Source: Davidsoniella eucalypti
Taxonomy: Eukaryota > Ascomycota > Sordariomycetes > Microascales > Ceratocystidaceae
NCBI GenBank assembly: GCA_004009845.1
Contig: RMBW01000050.1
Coordinates: 1 to 64,000, forward strand
Direction of reading: 5' to 3'
Length of the DNA: 64,000 bases
In this document: positions 24,901-36,792 of the stretch, one piece after another
How positions within the stretch are numbered: the stretch's first letter is position 1
Layout of the letters: each line of letters opens with the position of its first letter
Position numbers and translations under genes: made by a program
Notes under the pieces: model-generated
The model's input: the letters and a program-made list of their open reading frames with translations, nothing else
What the model was told of the DNA's origin: nothing
Database searches by the model: none

Positions 24901-26718
24901 CAATCTAGATCAAGTTATATTATAACTTGGTGACAGCGCATCGCCGACTAAGCTATAACGGCGAGCTATATTCGCTTGCTTGCCTGTGATGCCATCGGCC
25001 CACCCAAACCAAACGCAACTCTACAGCCCGTCATGTCGAAACAGGAATGATATAGCTTTAAGAGGCAGGTCAAGACGAAAATTCAACGTAAAGAGTAATA
25101 GCAGCAAAAGGAAATAAAGAAAACCAAATATCTTGTGAGCGTGTGGGTGTATGTACGTTTTGTCGAAGGAGGGAGGGAATGGGAAATGTAAAGCGAGCTA
25201 CTAAAGGAGCGCATGTCGTTTGCGTCAGCCGCCTAGTGGCAACATGCAGACAAAGAGATAACCTGGAGCTCAGCTTTAAATCTTGAGCCTGGTCTAGACT
25301 GAGAAATTGTATTTTCGGGAGCCGAATGGAGGGGGAGGGGTACTACAACAGAGTTGTAGGTAGCGATTGGAGGAGAGAATAGCGGGAGAATAAAACGAGA
25401 TGGCACAGAGGAAGAACGGGAAAACAACGCTAGATAGGTATAGATGGTGGAGAATGCCGTAGAAGGCATATTATAGTGGCATTTACCGCGCGTAGCATAA
25501 ACTTTGGTTACATACAGTATGTTGTGAAAATTTTTTTTTATATATTTTTTGTCTAGATGCTAATTTAGGAATCCCCGCGTTTCCAATGACAATAAAGATG
25601 ATTTAAGTGCAAATATGCCTTTTGCCGTGCTTGCAAGTACGTAACCCTAAGAATTGAACTTATCAAGCGTTTCAATATAAGTGACCGTCGTGGTAAGTGT
25701 TACAAGAAAAGACTCGGCCAAAAGTGGAAGCTACGCCCTAGATTTTAGTGGATTCTATCTTTTTTTCATCTAAGCTTTGAACCTTTGTGCCACCTTGGAA
25801 TATCTAGAGTAGTTACCCTCGGACTTCAATTCATGTAGTACGGCCATTGTGCGAGGATAATAAGGCAGTTAAAAATCGGATGAAATATTTCTATGACATT
25901 CATGCTCTCAAAGAGAGAAATTGGTGATGTTATCTTTGATGATCAAACAAAGGCCTACTTGAAAGAAACACATTGCCTATTCTAGCGGTATGCCAATAAA
26001 CTAGTTCACGTCACCGAGAATGATCCTTTGACAGGAAATCGGGATATATGAACTAGTTTTAACTCTATTTCTCTTGTTAAAGGCAGCTAAAAAAATCAAG
26101 TTAAATGATGGCATCAATGGATCTCGGTAGTTGGATGTATATGGGACTTACACAGGCGACAAAGGCTCTTTTTCAAACAATGACGATGGTGAGAGAAAGA
26201 CTCGGCGTAACCAGCAAGTACCTAGATAATATATTTTGAGAAGACACGCTTCGAAGATATCCCCAACAATGAAATAAAGAGCTTAAGTAGTAGCACTCAA
26301 TTAAAGAACCTCAAAGATTCAGGACAAGCTTAGTCTGGCACTTTCAGTATAGAGAGATTAGGCTGCTTTTGGCAACAAAGAATCAAAGAAATAGACAAAG
26401 AAAATACCATTAAGACTAGTTTTATGGCCCATGGTAATTGTCCACTTTGTAGCGTGGGTTATTGACAAGATAAAACGCTGTCATATCTCCATTATAATTA
26501 CATTATTCTTCCTTTCTTTCTCTTTCTTGGAATATTCGTGACAATCACTCTTCATCACTTCGTTTCGCCTCTAGTACTTTGACAATACTTATTTTTTTCT
26601 ATTCCTTGATACTGCCAGCTAGTGGAATATCAATCCAGCATTTGTTTAGAATACCTGGTGTATTCTATTCTTTATCATTGTTATTCGACAATTTATAAAC
26701 TTATCATCTCCAGCAAGC
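21984..26718. other. Gene-free interval
   Basis: About 4.7 kb with no supportable gene. The first part presumably carries the 3' UTR of the C2H2 gene. A 13-bp perfect hyphenated palindrome GTCACG-T-CGTGAC lies at 24038-24050, and short C/T-rich tracts near 26510-26530 precede the next gene on the + strand. Confidence 0.55.
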
Positions 26719-29316
26719 ATGGTTCTTGTTATCCCTTTCGGCAGCATCGTCAAGACGGTGACTGGTCGTAGCGTTAACGGTAGGTCATTTCCCTCTTCTA
26801 ACTCCTTTGCATAGACAATGATAAGCTAACCTTATACAGGCTCTGCTCTCAATCCTAACAACCGTGTTACCAAGATCGTCTCGGTCAAGCGCAAGAATTC
26901 ATCAAGCAGTGCCAATACTATCAAAGTTCTTCTCAACTTCACTTCTAATGCTCCATCCAAAACTCTCTTGCCTCCTGGCTCTGTCGGTGAAAACTTTGGG
27001 ACTTTCTTGCCTCACTACGAGCATACCGGAGCTGCTAAGCCAATAGAGCTTCGTACCCTATTTGATCCCAAAACCGGCAAGTTGCACGCCAAGTATAGCA
27101 ACTGGAAGTCTTCTGCAATCCTCGATTCCATGGATCTCACTGAGAAGAAGACAAATGGCTTCACTTATGGCGTCAAGCCGTCGGCTAGCAAGGAGTTCAA
27201 GCACAAGCTATTGCAATGTCCTGCCAAGGACTGTGGCTTCATTGCCAAAGTCGCTGACCCTTCTGTCCTGGCAAGCCACATGGACTTCCAGCACCCACGC
27301 CATCCATGTCCTGTGTGTGGCGATGCAAAGTATGTGAACATGACGACTGCGTCGCGTCTATCGCATATCGAGACTTACCACCAGGGCTATAAGGCGTCTG
27401 TCCTGAGTAGTAATAGCCAGGGTCTGGATGCTAGTGACAATGATGTTGCCCGCGGCCCTATCGTCGACCGTTCTGTGTCTCAGAAGTCAGGCAAGCCCGT
27501 TGCTGATGTTGATGAGATTTCTTACCAATACTGTGATCGATGTGGGCGAAGCCATCTGCATCTAAGTAGTTCAGAAGATCGTAATAACCACGACCTGGTC
27601 TGTTATCCTGGCTCTGTCGAGGGCCGTGAATGGTGCAATGCTTGTGGACTACTGTACTGCGATACACCCGAAGATGCTGTTCTATTTAACAGCACACACC
27701 CTCACCGCTGTGGTCCGATCAACCCCAAGATCACGTTCTGTGGCGAGTGTGGACTCAAGCAGGACGCCACTGATAAGCAAGCTATTAAGAAACATAGCTC
27801 AGAGTGCTGTGGATATGCCTCTTTGATCGCCCAGTTCTGCCCTTACTGTCGCATGCAGTTCCATCCCGGCTGGCAGCCTCTAGTCCGTAACGGTCATATT
27901 GCTTCGTGCAACAAGAGACCTACACTAGGCCGTGCTAAGACACCCAATGATTTGTACCCCAACATGCCGGCGCCCCCCCGTAAGCATGGCCTGGACGAGA
28001 TTGAAGACTTCCAGCAACAAGTCAGCGCAAAACGCATTCGTACACTCAAGGCTCCTGTTGCTACAAGTTCAAAGGCACGCACTCCCCTTCCTGGCCATCT
28101 TCCTATGAGCCCTCTAGTTAGCGGTGATGTTGTTGTTTTCAGTCGCACTGCCAAGAGAAAGCCCGTGGCCAAGAAACCCACCACCTCTGGAAAGACTGCT
28201 ACTGCCATGGTCGCAAGACCTACTGGCCAGATAACACCCAAGCCTACCCCTAGGAAAACTCCCAGGCCAACCCCAAACCCTGCTACTAAGTCTGCCGCCA
28301 AGGCTGCCGCGGAACTTGCCATTGATACCTCGGCTGCTTCCCGGGCTGCCAAATCCTTCAAGGGCATAGCACCCAAGGACCGCCACGATTCAGGCTGGCG
28401 TGCCGCCTCGCCGACTTGGCCTTCGTCTCCCATCAGCAGCTTTGTCGTCACTAATGACATGTACTGCTCTCGTTGCCTGCGCCGTGCTCCACAGCCAGCT
28501 ACTGGACGTGCCAAGAACAAGGCCACTGTTGAGCCTTCTTACCAAGAGCAGCTTGCAGCACATGAGGATCCTACGACCGGCTGCGGTATCCCGCATCGTC
28601 GGGGCGATCCTGATATCGCCGGTGTTGGTTTGCCTAATCACAGTGGCTGGATCGATATCAAGAAATCTTACAATGGTAAAAAGCTCGGCGTCATGTTGAT
28701 ACGCGACCAGTTCAATTCCAAGTACCCGCTGTACATCAACACGATGTATCCCGCCGATGGCTCTAACAACCGCCAGGCTGTATGGAGCAACGACCCTAAC
28801 AACCCCAAGTGGTCGAAGAACTGGGCACTGCCGTGGCCTCCATATGCTGGCGAAGGCCTTATCCCCGGCACTAGCGCCATGCCTGACAATGGCCGTATCA
28901 CCATCGACGACATTAGTGAGGACGATCTAGATATAAACAGTGCCGATGAAGATGAGGACGATGAGGAAGGCAATCAAGATTTCAATGCGTCCGCTGCTGC
29001 CGAGGACGATATCGTCGCCGCCGCCGCTGATGAGGCACAGATGGCCTTGGATCCAGTCGACTACGCTGAGCGCGTTGGTACACCAGATTTCGAGTCGGAA
29101 AGGGAGCATGACAGCCTGAGCCTGTCCGATGGCTCCTACAATAGTAGCGCTAGCCTCCCTGAGCGTCGCAAGGGCAAGAGTGGCAAGAAAGCAAAGAAGC
29201 CGAAAAGCAAGAAGGAAAAAGAGGATGCGGGTGCCTACAAGCCATCTCGTGATGATGAGCGCGACGATGACGACATCATGACCGATGCTAGTAACTTAGC
29301 GAGCACGAAGCCTTAG
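26719..29316 (+). CDS. Cys/His-rich putative zinc-binding protein of unknown function
   Basis: Exons 26719-26779 and 26840-29316 give 845 residues. The 60-nt intron has donor GTAGGT, a CTAAC branch-type motif and acceptor ACAG, and removing it joins an ATG-initiated 20-codon exon in frame. Residues 147-377 hold at least ten Cys-x2-Cys or Cys-x4-Cys knuckles with spaced His, including two C2H2-like units (CPAKDC...H and CPVC...H), CDRC, CNAC, CGEC and CPYC. A lone CSRC pair lies near residue 563. The middle is a Pro/Lys/Ala-rich linker containing KPTPRKTPRPTP. The tail alternates acidic runs with a Lys-rich patch (KKAKKPKSKKEKED) that looks like a nuclear localisation signal. I do not recognise the family. 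A nuclear zinc-binding adaptor or chromatin protein is a guess. Confidence 0.82.
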
Positions 29317-29768
29317 TAGAGAAAGGTCGGCTTGGCTGTGATCGTACGGAGGGCGTTACAATATATAGACTTGGTTTTATTGTGTCTGTTTTATAGTTTG
29401 TTTTGTTTCTGTATTTTGATAGCGCTTTACATTCATTCGTGTTGGTTTGCATATCATTGCTCTCTTAAATATTATCTTTAGAACCAATACTGGACGTTCA
29501 ATCTCAATAGGTGCGATGAAAATCTCAAGTGCGAATGAACCCTACCCGTTGCGAATGGGGCTACATGGACAATAGAAAGAAATAAGAAAGATGGCTAATG
29601 AATAATTTTGATATAAACCAGATAGAAGAACTCCAAAACTCCTGTTATAAAAGGCTACTGACTGTATAGCTTTAGAAAGATATGTGAAGTTTAAATGATA
29701 GTCCTGATATAGAATATGGCCATGATAAAGAATTAATGAAAAACAAACCAAAGTAGACTATGAAGGAC
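29317..29768. other. Convergent intergenic region
   Basis: The 452 bp between the stops of the Cys/His-rich protein (+) and GPI17 (-) hold presumably both 3' UTRs. No gene is seen. Confidence 0.7.
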
Positions 29769-31516
29769 TTACTGCGATTTCACAAGCTTGGTCGCAGCAG
29801 CTTGACGCTTACGCTTCTTCCAGGCTTTCAGTTCTGACACCAATCCCATAATGAGCGCAGTGCCAACCGGGCCAAGAAGTGGCAGATACACAGCTACCTT
29901 GTGTTCATCGGGGAAGTAGAGTTGACCAACCATACTCTTTTCAAAGAAGGCACGTTCAGCTTCTGCCTCTGCGATACGAGCATGCTGCAAGGCTTTGGCT
30001 GATCCCAGGTTCGAGCAGGCTTGTTCGAGGTGGAAAAGACTCTTCGCGACACCATCCGAAACACTCTGGGGAATAGAGATTGAGGTTAAAGCCTGGGAAA
30101 GACGAGCTAGTGAACCTAGACTAGACGAAGCGTGCTTTAGTAGATCGGCAGTGCGAAGCCGAGACAGGATGGATAGACGCAATGGCAACGATCCGCTTTG
30201 CGGTGTTCCCAGGAGAGAAAGAAGATGACCGGTGAAGGTCAGCATGGGATCTTTCAAGATGTCTGCTGATACACGGTTAACGTCAACCGAGAGTGGCAGC
30301 AAGTACACAGAGCCCCATTTCGGGATTAACCAGGACTGGGACGTCTCAGTCTCAGACTCGCCCAGGCGAATAGTTTGATTGCCCACATAAACGATGAAAT
30401 TGATCGTAGGCGCTTCGCCAATGGAGGGAGATAGAGACCATTCGGCACTATTGATGAATGAAGAGAGCTCTTCGCGACTCAGCACAGGAGAGTGTACACC
30501 AGGAGCCGAGTATAGCTGAACCTGGGTGTCGACAGTGAAATTGTGAATTGGTTTGAGAACTTGTAGCATAGGCTGGATATACTGCTGGATAGCAGCATCT
30601 ACGTCCCATTCATTCGGTGTGGCGCCAGACGTGAACAGTGAGAAGGTCAAATGGTACGCTGGAGCGTTCTGGATGGACCGTGTCGAGCGTTTGTCTAATG
30701 CTTCGAGAAGACTAGGGTCGACGCTATTATCGTGAGAGCCTGAAGACAGATACGCCAATATGGCGCTCTCTTCGGCAAACGTGCCTTTGATTTCGGAGGC
30801 AATATAGGTTGCTAGCTCTGACAAGGCCGCGGCTTGTGAAGGCAAAGCGCCAGACGGGTATGTCACGGACAGCACGGGAGCATAGGCATCGAGACTTGCG
30901 CCAATGCCGTCGCCAGGCGTGAGATCAATGGTCAGAGCAGGCACAGACGAGAGAGCTGTTTCCCGCTGTAGGCGCAGTTGGTGGCCGGGTGATTCGGTAT
31001 GAAGGCTGTCTAGAGCGTTCTGGGTGAGGCGAATAAGGGCATCGGCTTCGGTATCGGGGAGAACGCCGGTGCGCACCGAGACCTGGAGGGGGAACACGGG
31101 ATTGCAAGCCTACAGGCAATAGTACGTCAGTATGGACCAAAATACAGTGAGGCAAGACAGAGAAGAACAAGAAAGCTAGCCACAAAGATATCCTATAGCC
31201 GACCAGTGAGATACTGTATATTGTACCCAAGACATACCTGGCCATTCGCCCACTTCATCATCTCCTCTATCGGTAATGGCGCACGATCAATTGCGGTTAG
31301 CTTCCACCAGATCGGCACGCCGAGAAAGAGAACAACCGCCCAGAACGACAGCACTACCGTGAAGCGGCGTTGCTGGTCAGCCACTGGCTCTGGAGGCGGC
31401 TGTTTTTCGGCAGAAGCATCGTCATCGTCGAGCTGTGTTGTTGATGTGGCTTTCTTGGTGTTGGCAATTGGAGCATCTGATGGCGGCACATCTGATGTTG
31501 ATGAGAACGTCATCAT
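29769..31516 (-). CDS. GPI17: GPI transamidase subunit PIG-S/GPI17
   Basis: Exons 31516-31238 and 31109-29769 on the minus strand give 539 residues. The 128-nt intron has donor GTATGT and acceptor GTAG and lies in phase 0 after residue 93. PIG-S is a subunit of the ER-membrane complex that cleaves the C-terminal signal of a precursor and attaches the GPI anchor. The topology fits the family: a short acidic, Pro-rich cytosolic N-terminus, a membrane segment at about 50-70 (FWAVVLFLGVPIWW), a large luminal domain, and a second membrane segment near 498-520 (YLPLLGPVGTALIMGLV) followed by a basic tail (KKRKRQ). The length is normal. The start is the first of two adjacent ATGs and either could be used. 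It shares a divergent promoter with FAT1. Confidence 0.92.
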
Positions 31517-32895
31517 GGACGACTGTGTGTGGAGGGGGTCGTGGAGACAATCTTGAAATTGGTGCTTGTGATCCGATCGAGAAATCAGCAGTTCCGTCCG
31601 TCAAAGCTTCGAGACGCAAATGATGATCGCAAACCAGCTAAGCATGTTAATAGCTTCTGATAATCCAGTAATGTAAGCGCAATCCACCACCTTGGTTGGA
31701 ATTGGTAGCAGAGACAGGGTCGTCAATGGCCAGCGCCACATTTCAATGTTCATGTGGCGCTAGAGCAGGTCCACTTTAAAGTAGCTCTTTTACTGTTGTG
31801 GAGATGGGTCTCTAGTGAGATGCTGTGGCGGTTACAGCACATCCTTTACCATCAGATAAATCGAGCATAACCAGAAACAGATAGACAATGCTTATGACAT
31901 CGATGTATCAGACAATAGGCTAAAAAGCTAAGGACCCATGGTTAACGCTCTATTGTACGCCACTGCTGTGCTAGTGGGTTACAGCGAGACACTAAATAAT
32001 AAGCCTCAGTCTACTTCTTGGATAAAAAATGTATATGCTCCGATCACTCACTGAGGATATCAAGGTATTATCGTCACCAAGTCTTAGCTAGTAGATGTAG
32101 ATCGGGCGATTTACATACTCTCTCTCCTTTTATAGAGCGGGACGGCCTTGTAGTGAAGAGCGCCCCTAAGTGGCTTTGTCCTTATAGCGTCCTAAAACAC
32201 GCCCGTTTTGGGTTCTTTGGGCAGCTGATCTAATATAATATTGCATCGCGATAATAGTCTCGTCGTACTTTCACAAGACGGCTCGCGATTTCCCTCCCCT
32301 TGTTTTTTTCTCGTGCTTATCGTTACAGACTCACTTCTTCGCGATCAACCTCGGCTCGATCTCCGTCTGATCCAATCGCAAGTCAAAGTCCGAATTGTGC
32401 CTCTCACCTGTCCGCAGTACAGAGCTTACCAAGAAAGACGAGACTTCAATCGCCTAGACTTAGCGACGCAACCTCAACCCTCCCAAATCTCCTATATTAA
32501 CTGCTGGACGTTGTTTTCTTTTGCTCTTGCTAGTATCACTGAGTTCGCTTCTGCGCGGCCTTAATCATTGCATGATAATATCGCCGTCTTCTTTTGATAT
32601 TGCCAACTCTATTTTTGAGAGAGACGTGTCGGTTAGGCTAGGCTAGTTGGTACATTAAAATTGCGCAACCTGGGACCCAAAATCTAGAGTAAAAAGGGCG
32701 CTTCCAGTAGCTTTCTAGATAGTGCACGTCCGAGACGGTTTTATTTCTCGCCCATCCAGCTGTCTATCTACCCACTACTGCCTGCTATATCTCGTTCTTT
32801 TGCTGCATGCAATAAGCTACCACCCAACTATGTCCGGTAAGAAACACTTTCTGCTAGACTTTACCGCCCTGTAACCCTAGACAGACATGTAGTCG
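31517..32895. promoter_or_regulatory. Divergent promoter region between GPI17 and FAT1
   Basis: About 1.38 kb separates the two divergent starts. No gene is supported. The FAT1-proximal side (about 32280-32540) is C/T-rich on the + strand, as expected for a leader. Confidence 0.55.
32830..32892 (+). promoter_or_regulatory. Upstream ATGs and candidate 5' UTR intron ahead of FAT1
   Basis: An ATG at 32830 opens a 14-codon frame ending with TAA at 32874. Inside it is GTAAGA (from 32837), a good 5' splice site. A second ATG at 32887 is followed directly by TAG, only 3 nt before the FAT1 start codon, and that TAG could serve as the 3' splice site. Splicing 32837-32892 would remove the ATG-TAG and most of the 14-codon frame, so splicing could change upstream-ORF control. 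Confidence 0.4.
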
Positions 32896-34950
32896 ATGCC
32901 GTTACTGACACAATACCACCATCCAGCCGTCACTGCCGTTGGTCTTGTCGGCGCTGCTGCATACATAAATGCCCGCACCGGCCTATGGTATGACTACCAC
33001 CTCATCAAGTCCGTGATCCCGTCGGCTCTGCGTTCCTTCATCCGCTCCAAAACCAATGGGCTTAACCAGTTCTATGTCCTTGAGCGCTGGGCCAGGTCGT
33101 CGTCGCGCGCGTCGCAGCCTCTGATCAAGTTCGAGGGTCGCGCCTACACATATGCAGAGGTATATGCTGCTGTTTTGTCGTATGGCACGTGGCTGCGAGA
33201 AGAAAAGGGCATTCGTCGGGGTGACATCATCGCCATAGACTTCCAGAACAGCGAAACCTTTGTTTTCTTGTGGTTTGGCCTGTGGGCCATAGGCGCCAAG
33301 CCGTCGTTTATCAACTATAACCTTGCCGGCGAGCCTCTGGCTCACTGTGTACGTGCCTGTAAAACTAAACTCGTCCTCGTCGATCCCAACGTATGGGACA
33401 ATTTCACCGACGAAGTTGCCAATTCACTCCCAGGTGTCGAGCTGCTGGCGGTGACACGGGAAATCGACGCCAAGATCCGGATGGTCAAGGGCACTCGCTA
33501 TCCAGATGAAGTACGCAACGAGGACGACATCAAGAACATTGCCATGTTGATTTACACCTCAGGTACCACTGGTCTCCCCAAGCCTGCTATCGTGTCTTGG
33601 GGCAAAGCCACTGTTTCGAGCAACTTTTGCACGCGCCTTTTGCGACTCGGCCCAAAGGATGTTTTCTTTACTGTAAGTTCCGGCTACAACCAAAGTCTAG
33701 TCTCTCTATCTTTACCATTGTTCTCGTCTCTACCTGCTATACATGTGCTATGGCTACACTGAAACTGTCTTCCGGTTGTGTGCGTAAAGTCATCTAACTG
33801 TGTCTAGGCCATGCCAATGTACCACAGTTCTGCGACACTTTTGGGCTTCTTGAATGTTCTAGAGGCCGGATCAACAGTGGCCTTGAGCCGCAAATTCTCT
33901 ACTAAAACCTTTTGGGATGAAGTGCGCCAGACCGAAGCCACAGTAATCCATTATGTTGGTGAAACATGTCGATATCTATTAGGTGCTCCGCCACAAATCA
34001 ACCCAGAGACTGGCGAGAACTATGATCAGAAGCACAAAGTCCACACAGCTTTTGGAAATGGCTTACGGCCCGACGTATGGCGCAAATTCAAGGAACGATT
34101 CGGCATCGATTGCATCGCCGAATGGTACGCGTCGACTGAGGGACCCTTTGCTACGTGGAATCTATCACGCAACGACTTTACAGAAGGTGCCATCGGCCGC
34201 AATGGCTGGCTATATAATCTGCTAATGTCGATCAATGTACAAGTAGTCGAAGTTGATCCGCTCGCCGACGAACCTTGGAGGCATCCAAAAACAGGTTTAT
34301 GCCGCAAAGTCAAGGCAGGTATACCGGGTGAACTGATGTTTAGGCTACCCGCGAACGACGTGGAATCGCGGTTCCAGGGCTACTATGGGAATGAAGACGC
34401 AACCACCGGCAAAATTCTACGCAACGTGCTCAGCAAGGGCGATGCGTGGTTTCGCACCGGCGATATGGTAATCTGGGACAACGAGGGCCGCTTATATTTC
34501 TCAGACCGCATCGGCGACACCTTCCGGTGGAAAAGCGAGAACGTGTCCACTGCCGAGGTCAGCCAAGCCGTAGGCCAGCACCCACTCATCCACGAAGCCA
34601 ATGTTTATGGCGTCGAGCTACCGCGGCACGATGGCCGCTGTGGCTGCGCGGCGATCGTTTTCACCAATGATGTTTCGGTCAACGAGCCGCCACCAGTTGA
34701 TGTACTGCGAAGTGTGGCCGAGCACGTGGTCGAAACGCTTCCCAAGTATGCACGGCCAATCTTCCTCCGTGTGTTGCCAGAGATGGAAGCCACGGGAACT
34801 TTCAAGCAGCTCAAGCACGGGCTACGTAACCAAGGTGTTGACCCAGACAAGGTTGATTCGGGCCTCATGTATTGGCTCAAGGGTGATACATATGTGCCGT
34901 TCACGCGAGCTGACTGGGATAAGATGTCTGGAGGCGGCGTAAAGCTATAG
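32896..34950 (+). CDS. FAT1: FAT1-type very-long-chain acyl-CoA synthetase / fatty acid transporter
   Basis: Exons 32896-33672 and 33808-34950 give 639 residues. The 135-nt intron has donor GTAAGT and acceptor CTAG and is in phase 0. The enzyme activates very-long-chain fatty acids to CoA thioesters via an acyl-AMP and helps their uptake at ER, lipid-droplet or peroxisomal membranes. The AMP/ATP signature YTSGTTGLPK is near residue 220 and continues across the splice into AMPMYHSSA. The FATP/VLACS signature DRIGDTFRWKSENVST is near 493, preceded by FRTGDM. The N-terminus has a hydrophobic anchor (VTAVGLVGAAAYI), which supports the start at 32896. The final residues VKL resemble a weak peroxisomal PTS1. 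The upstream ATG at 32830 does not join in frame by any simple splice, so it is not used as the start. A related peroxisomal synthetase paralogue is the alternative. Confidence 0.92.
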
Positions 34951-35853
34951 GTAGACCAATCGTGCCTAGATAGTGTATCTGGTGGTTTATTTGATAGTAT
35001 AAGACCAGATGCTCAAAGCAGCAATGCACAATCAAGCGTAGAGAGAAATGCGGCATGCATAGGTTAGAATTGTCGCACGGTAGCTTGAAATGATAGACAA
35101 TGAACGGCCTCACATTCCAGGGAGGGCAGGACGGCTTGTTTATTGCATGCTGTTGATCAGGCAAAGTAGCTTGTTGTGTAGCTGCAAAGTTTTCTTTGGT
35201 GGGTATTCTTCATTTCCTTTCTTTCATCTATGTCTCTCATATGGAGTAACAATGTTAAGCATTACATTTCCTAGTTTTCTGCTTCCCGCTTATTCGATGA
35301 TATCCGTGATTGCCTCTCCCGTTTCCGTTCCCATGAAACACATGATCGGCTACCGGACCTTGCCGCCGGAATTCTTGTAGCTTGTGTCGTGAGATGAAAA
35401 AAAGCCCCTTGGATGGGCAAACTAGAGTTGTACTAGTTCCAAGTTGCAGGTTTTTTTGTTCTAGTCGATGGATATCGCTCTGAAGTAGATAGAAGCCGGC
35501 TTTGCTGGTCACACGCTTCGCTTGACGTTCCGGGAATGTGTTACAATGCAAAGAGCAATCTGCCGCTCCATATCCGTTTGTAACGTAGCCTGGATCAATA
35601 TTTGCAAGCAGAGATTTCACGGATTTTTGTTCCAGTAGCTACTAGAGATTGCCGGTGTTTGTTTTATGCGTGAGAAGAACTTTTTGTGCCAATATCCAGC
35701 CACTCGACAATATCTTAACAATGATATAAAACGACGCCAGCCAGCCTGCCAACCGCCGTTCTGATAGACTGGTCTGCTTGAGTATGTCTTTCTCTTCCGA
35801 ATCTTACTCTTTTTCCTCAGCTTAGATATCAGCGGCCTTGACAACTAGTAACC
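34951..35853. other. Intergenic region FAT1 to secreted protein
   Basis: About 0.9 kb between two + strand genes, holding the FAT1 3' UTR and the promoter of the next gene. A 121-codon minus-strand frame at 35255-35620 starts at GTG, not ATG, and has no recognisable features, so it is not called. Confidence 0.6.
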
Positions 35854-36792
35854 ATGAAGCTTCTATCTCCCATCGGCATCGTGATTCTAGGTGCCATAGT
35901 TGGCTCTGTTGCCGGCCAATGTGGCGCTGAGCCTAGCTCCTTGGTCTGCTACGACTATCCTGGCGCCACGAAGCAAAACCTCGACATAAACGACGTCAAG
36001 ACTATTTCCTGGTATCTACGCTGGTACTCGCACCGTGAGGGAAGTCCGCTATTCTGGACTATGTACAGCTCCCACAACGAGACCACTACACCAGTACCGC
36101 TAAACGATACTTCTGTGTCGGTGCCGGCAGCATCGACGAACAGAAGCAGCACCGCAGCTTCTAGCCCACAGGCTACGGATTCCAATGGCACGACTATTGC
36201 CAGCGGTGGCGGGGCTAATAACACCATCATCACAAACAATGGCACCTCGGTCTCATTCAATTCATCGACGCCGTACAGTAACACCACTACAACAACGCTC
36301 TCCATACCTCCCACCACCGTGTTTATCAACGGAAGCGACACGAGAACCGCCACGTCTTCGGCATCTGCCTTTTCTTTATCTGCCTCTGCTGCGGTCCCGC
36401 CGGCAGTCGAAGAGTGTCTGGAGTGGACGGTAGTCACTCGTGGTACAACGATGCTTCTTGCACGTCTTAGTGGCTCACGAAACGCTAGTGTGCTTTACGA
36501 CGACATTGCATATTCGCTTGACGGCATCTCCGGTGACTGGGGAAGCTGGGCACCGCGATCGCAGAGCTCGGGAGATGAATCGGCCAAGCTTCCCAAGGTC
36601 CTACTCGATTGCAATAACTCAGGCGGTCAGGTCCCCGTATATGTCAACCATACAAACCCGGCGTATCATTCGGGGGAATTCGTGAAGGCTAATTATGCTA
36701 CTGATGGTATTCTGCTGAAGTTGGTGCACACGGCGGGCCTGACTACGCACGAATTAGCGAGATACGGGGAGCCTGTGCTAGGACATCTGTAA
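35854..36792 (+). CDS. Small secreted glycoprotein, function unknown
   Basis: Single-exon frame of 312 residues. Residues 1-21 are a clear signal peptide (MKLLSPIGIVILGAIVGSVAG, with cleavage likely before QCG). Two compact segments, about 22-75 (Cys pair, YLRWYSHREGSPLFW) and 188-312 (ECLEWTVV...LLDCNN), flank a Ser/Thr/Asn-rich linker dense in N-x-S/T sequons and O-glycosylation-type Ser/Thr. There is no C-terminal hydrophobic tail, so it is probably soluble and secreted, not GPI-anchored. The product starts one codon after an ACC, a reasonable fungal start context. I do not recognise the family. A cell-wall-associated or effector-like protein is possible, but nothing shows the activity. 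Confidence 0.75.
   Translation: MKLLSPIGIVILGAIVGSVAGQCGAEPSSLVCYDYPGATKQNLDINDVKTISWYLRWYSHREGSPLFWTMYSSHNETTTPVPLNDTSVSVPAASTNRSSTAASSPQATDSNGTTIASGGGANNTIITNNGTSVSFNSSTPYSNTTTTTLSIPPTTVFINGSDTRTATSSASAFSLSASAAVPPAVEECLEWTVVTRGTTMLLARLSGSRNASVLYDDIAYSLDGISGDWGSWAPRSQSSGDESAKLPKVLLDCNNSGGQVPVYVNHTNPAYHSGEFVKANYATDGILLKLVHTAGLTTHELARYGEPVLGHL

Noticed and set aside
26864..27046. Alternative 60-codon frame over the start of the Cys/His-rich gene
   Set aside because: It is a shadow of the spliced reading frame, which continues through the whole gene.
35255..35620. 121-codon minus-strand frame between FAT1 and the secreted protein
   Set aside because: It lacks an ATG start, has no domain, and lies where UTR and promoter of flanking genes are expected.
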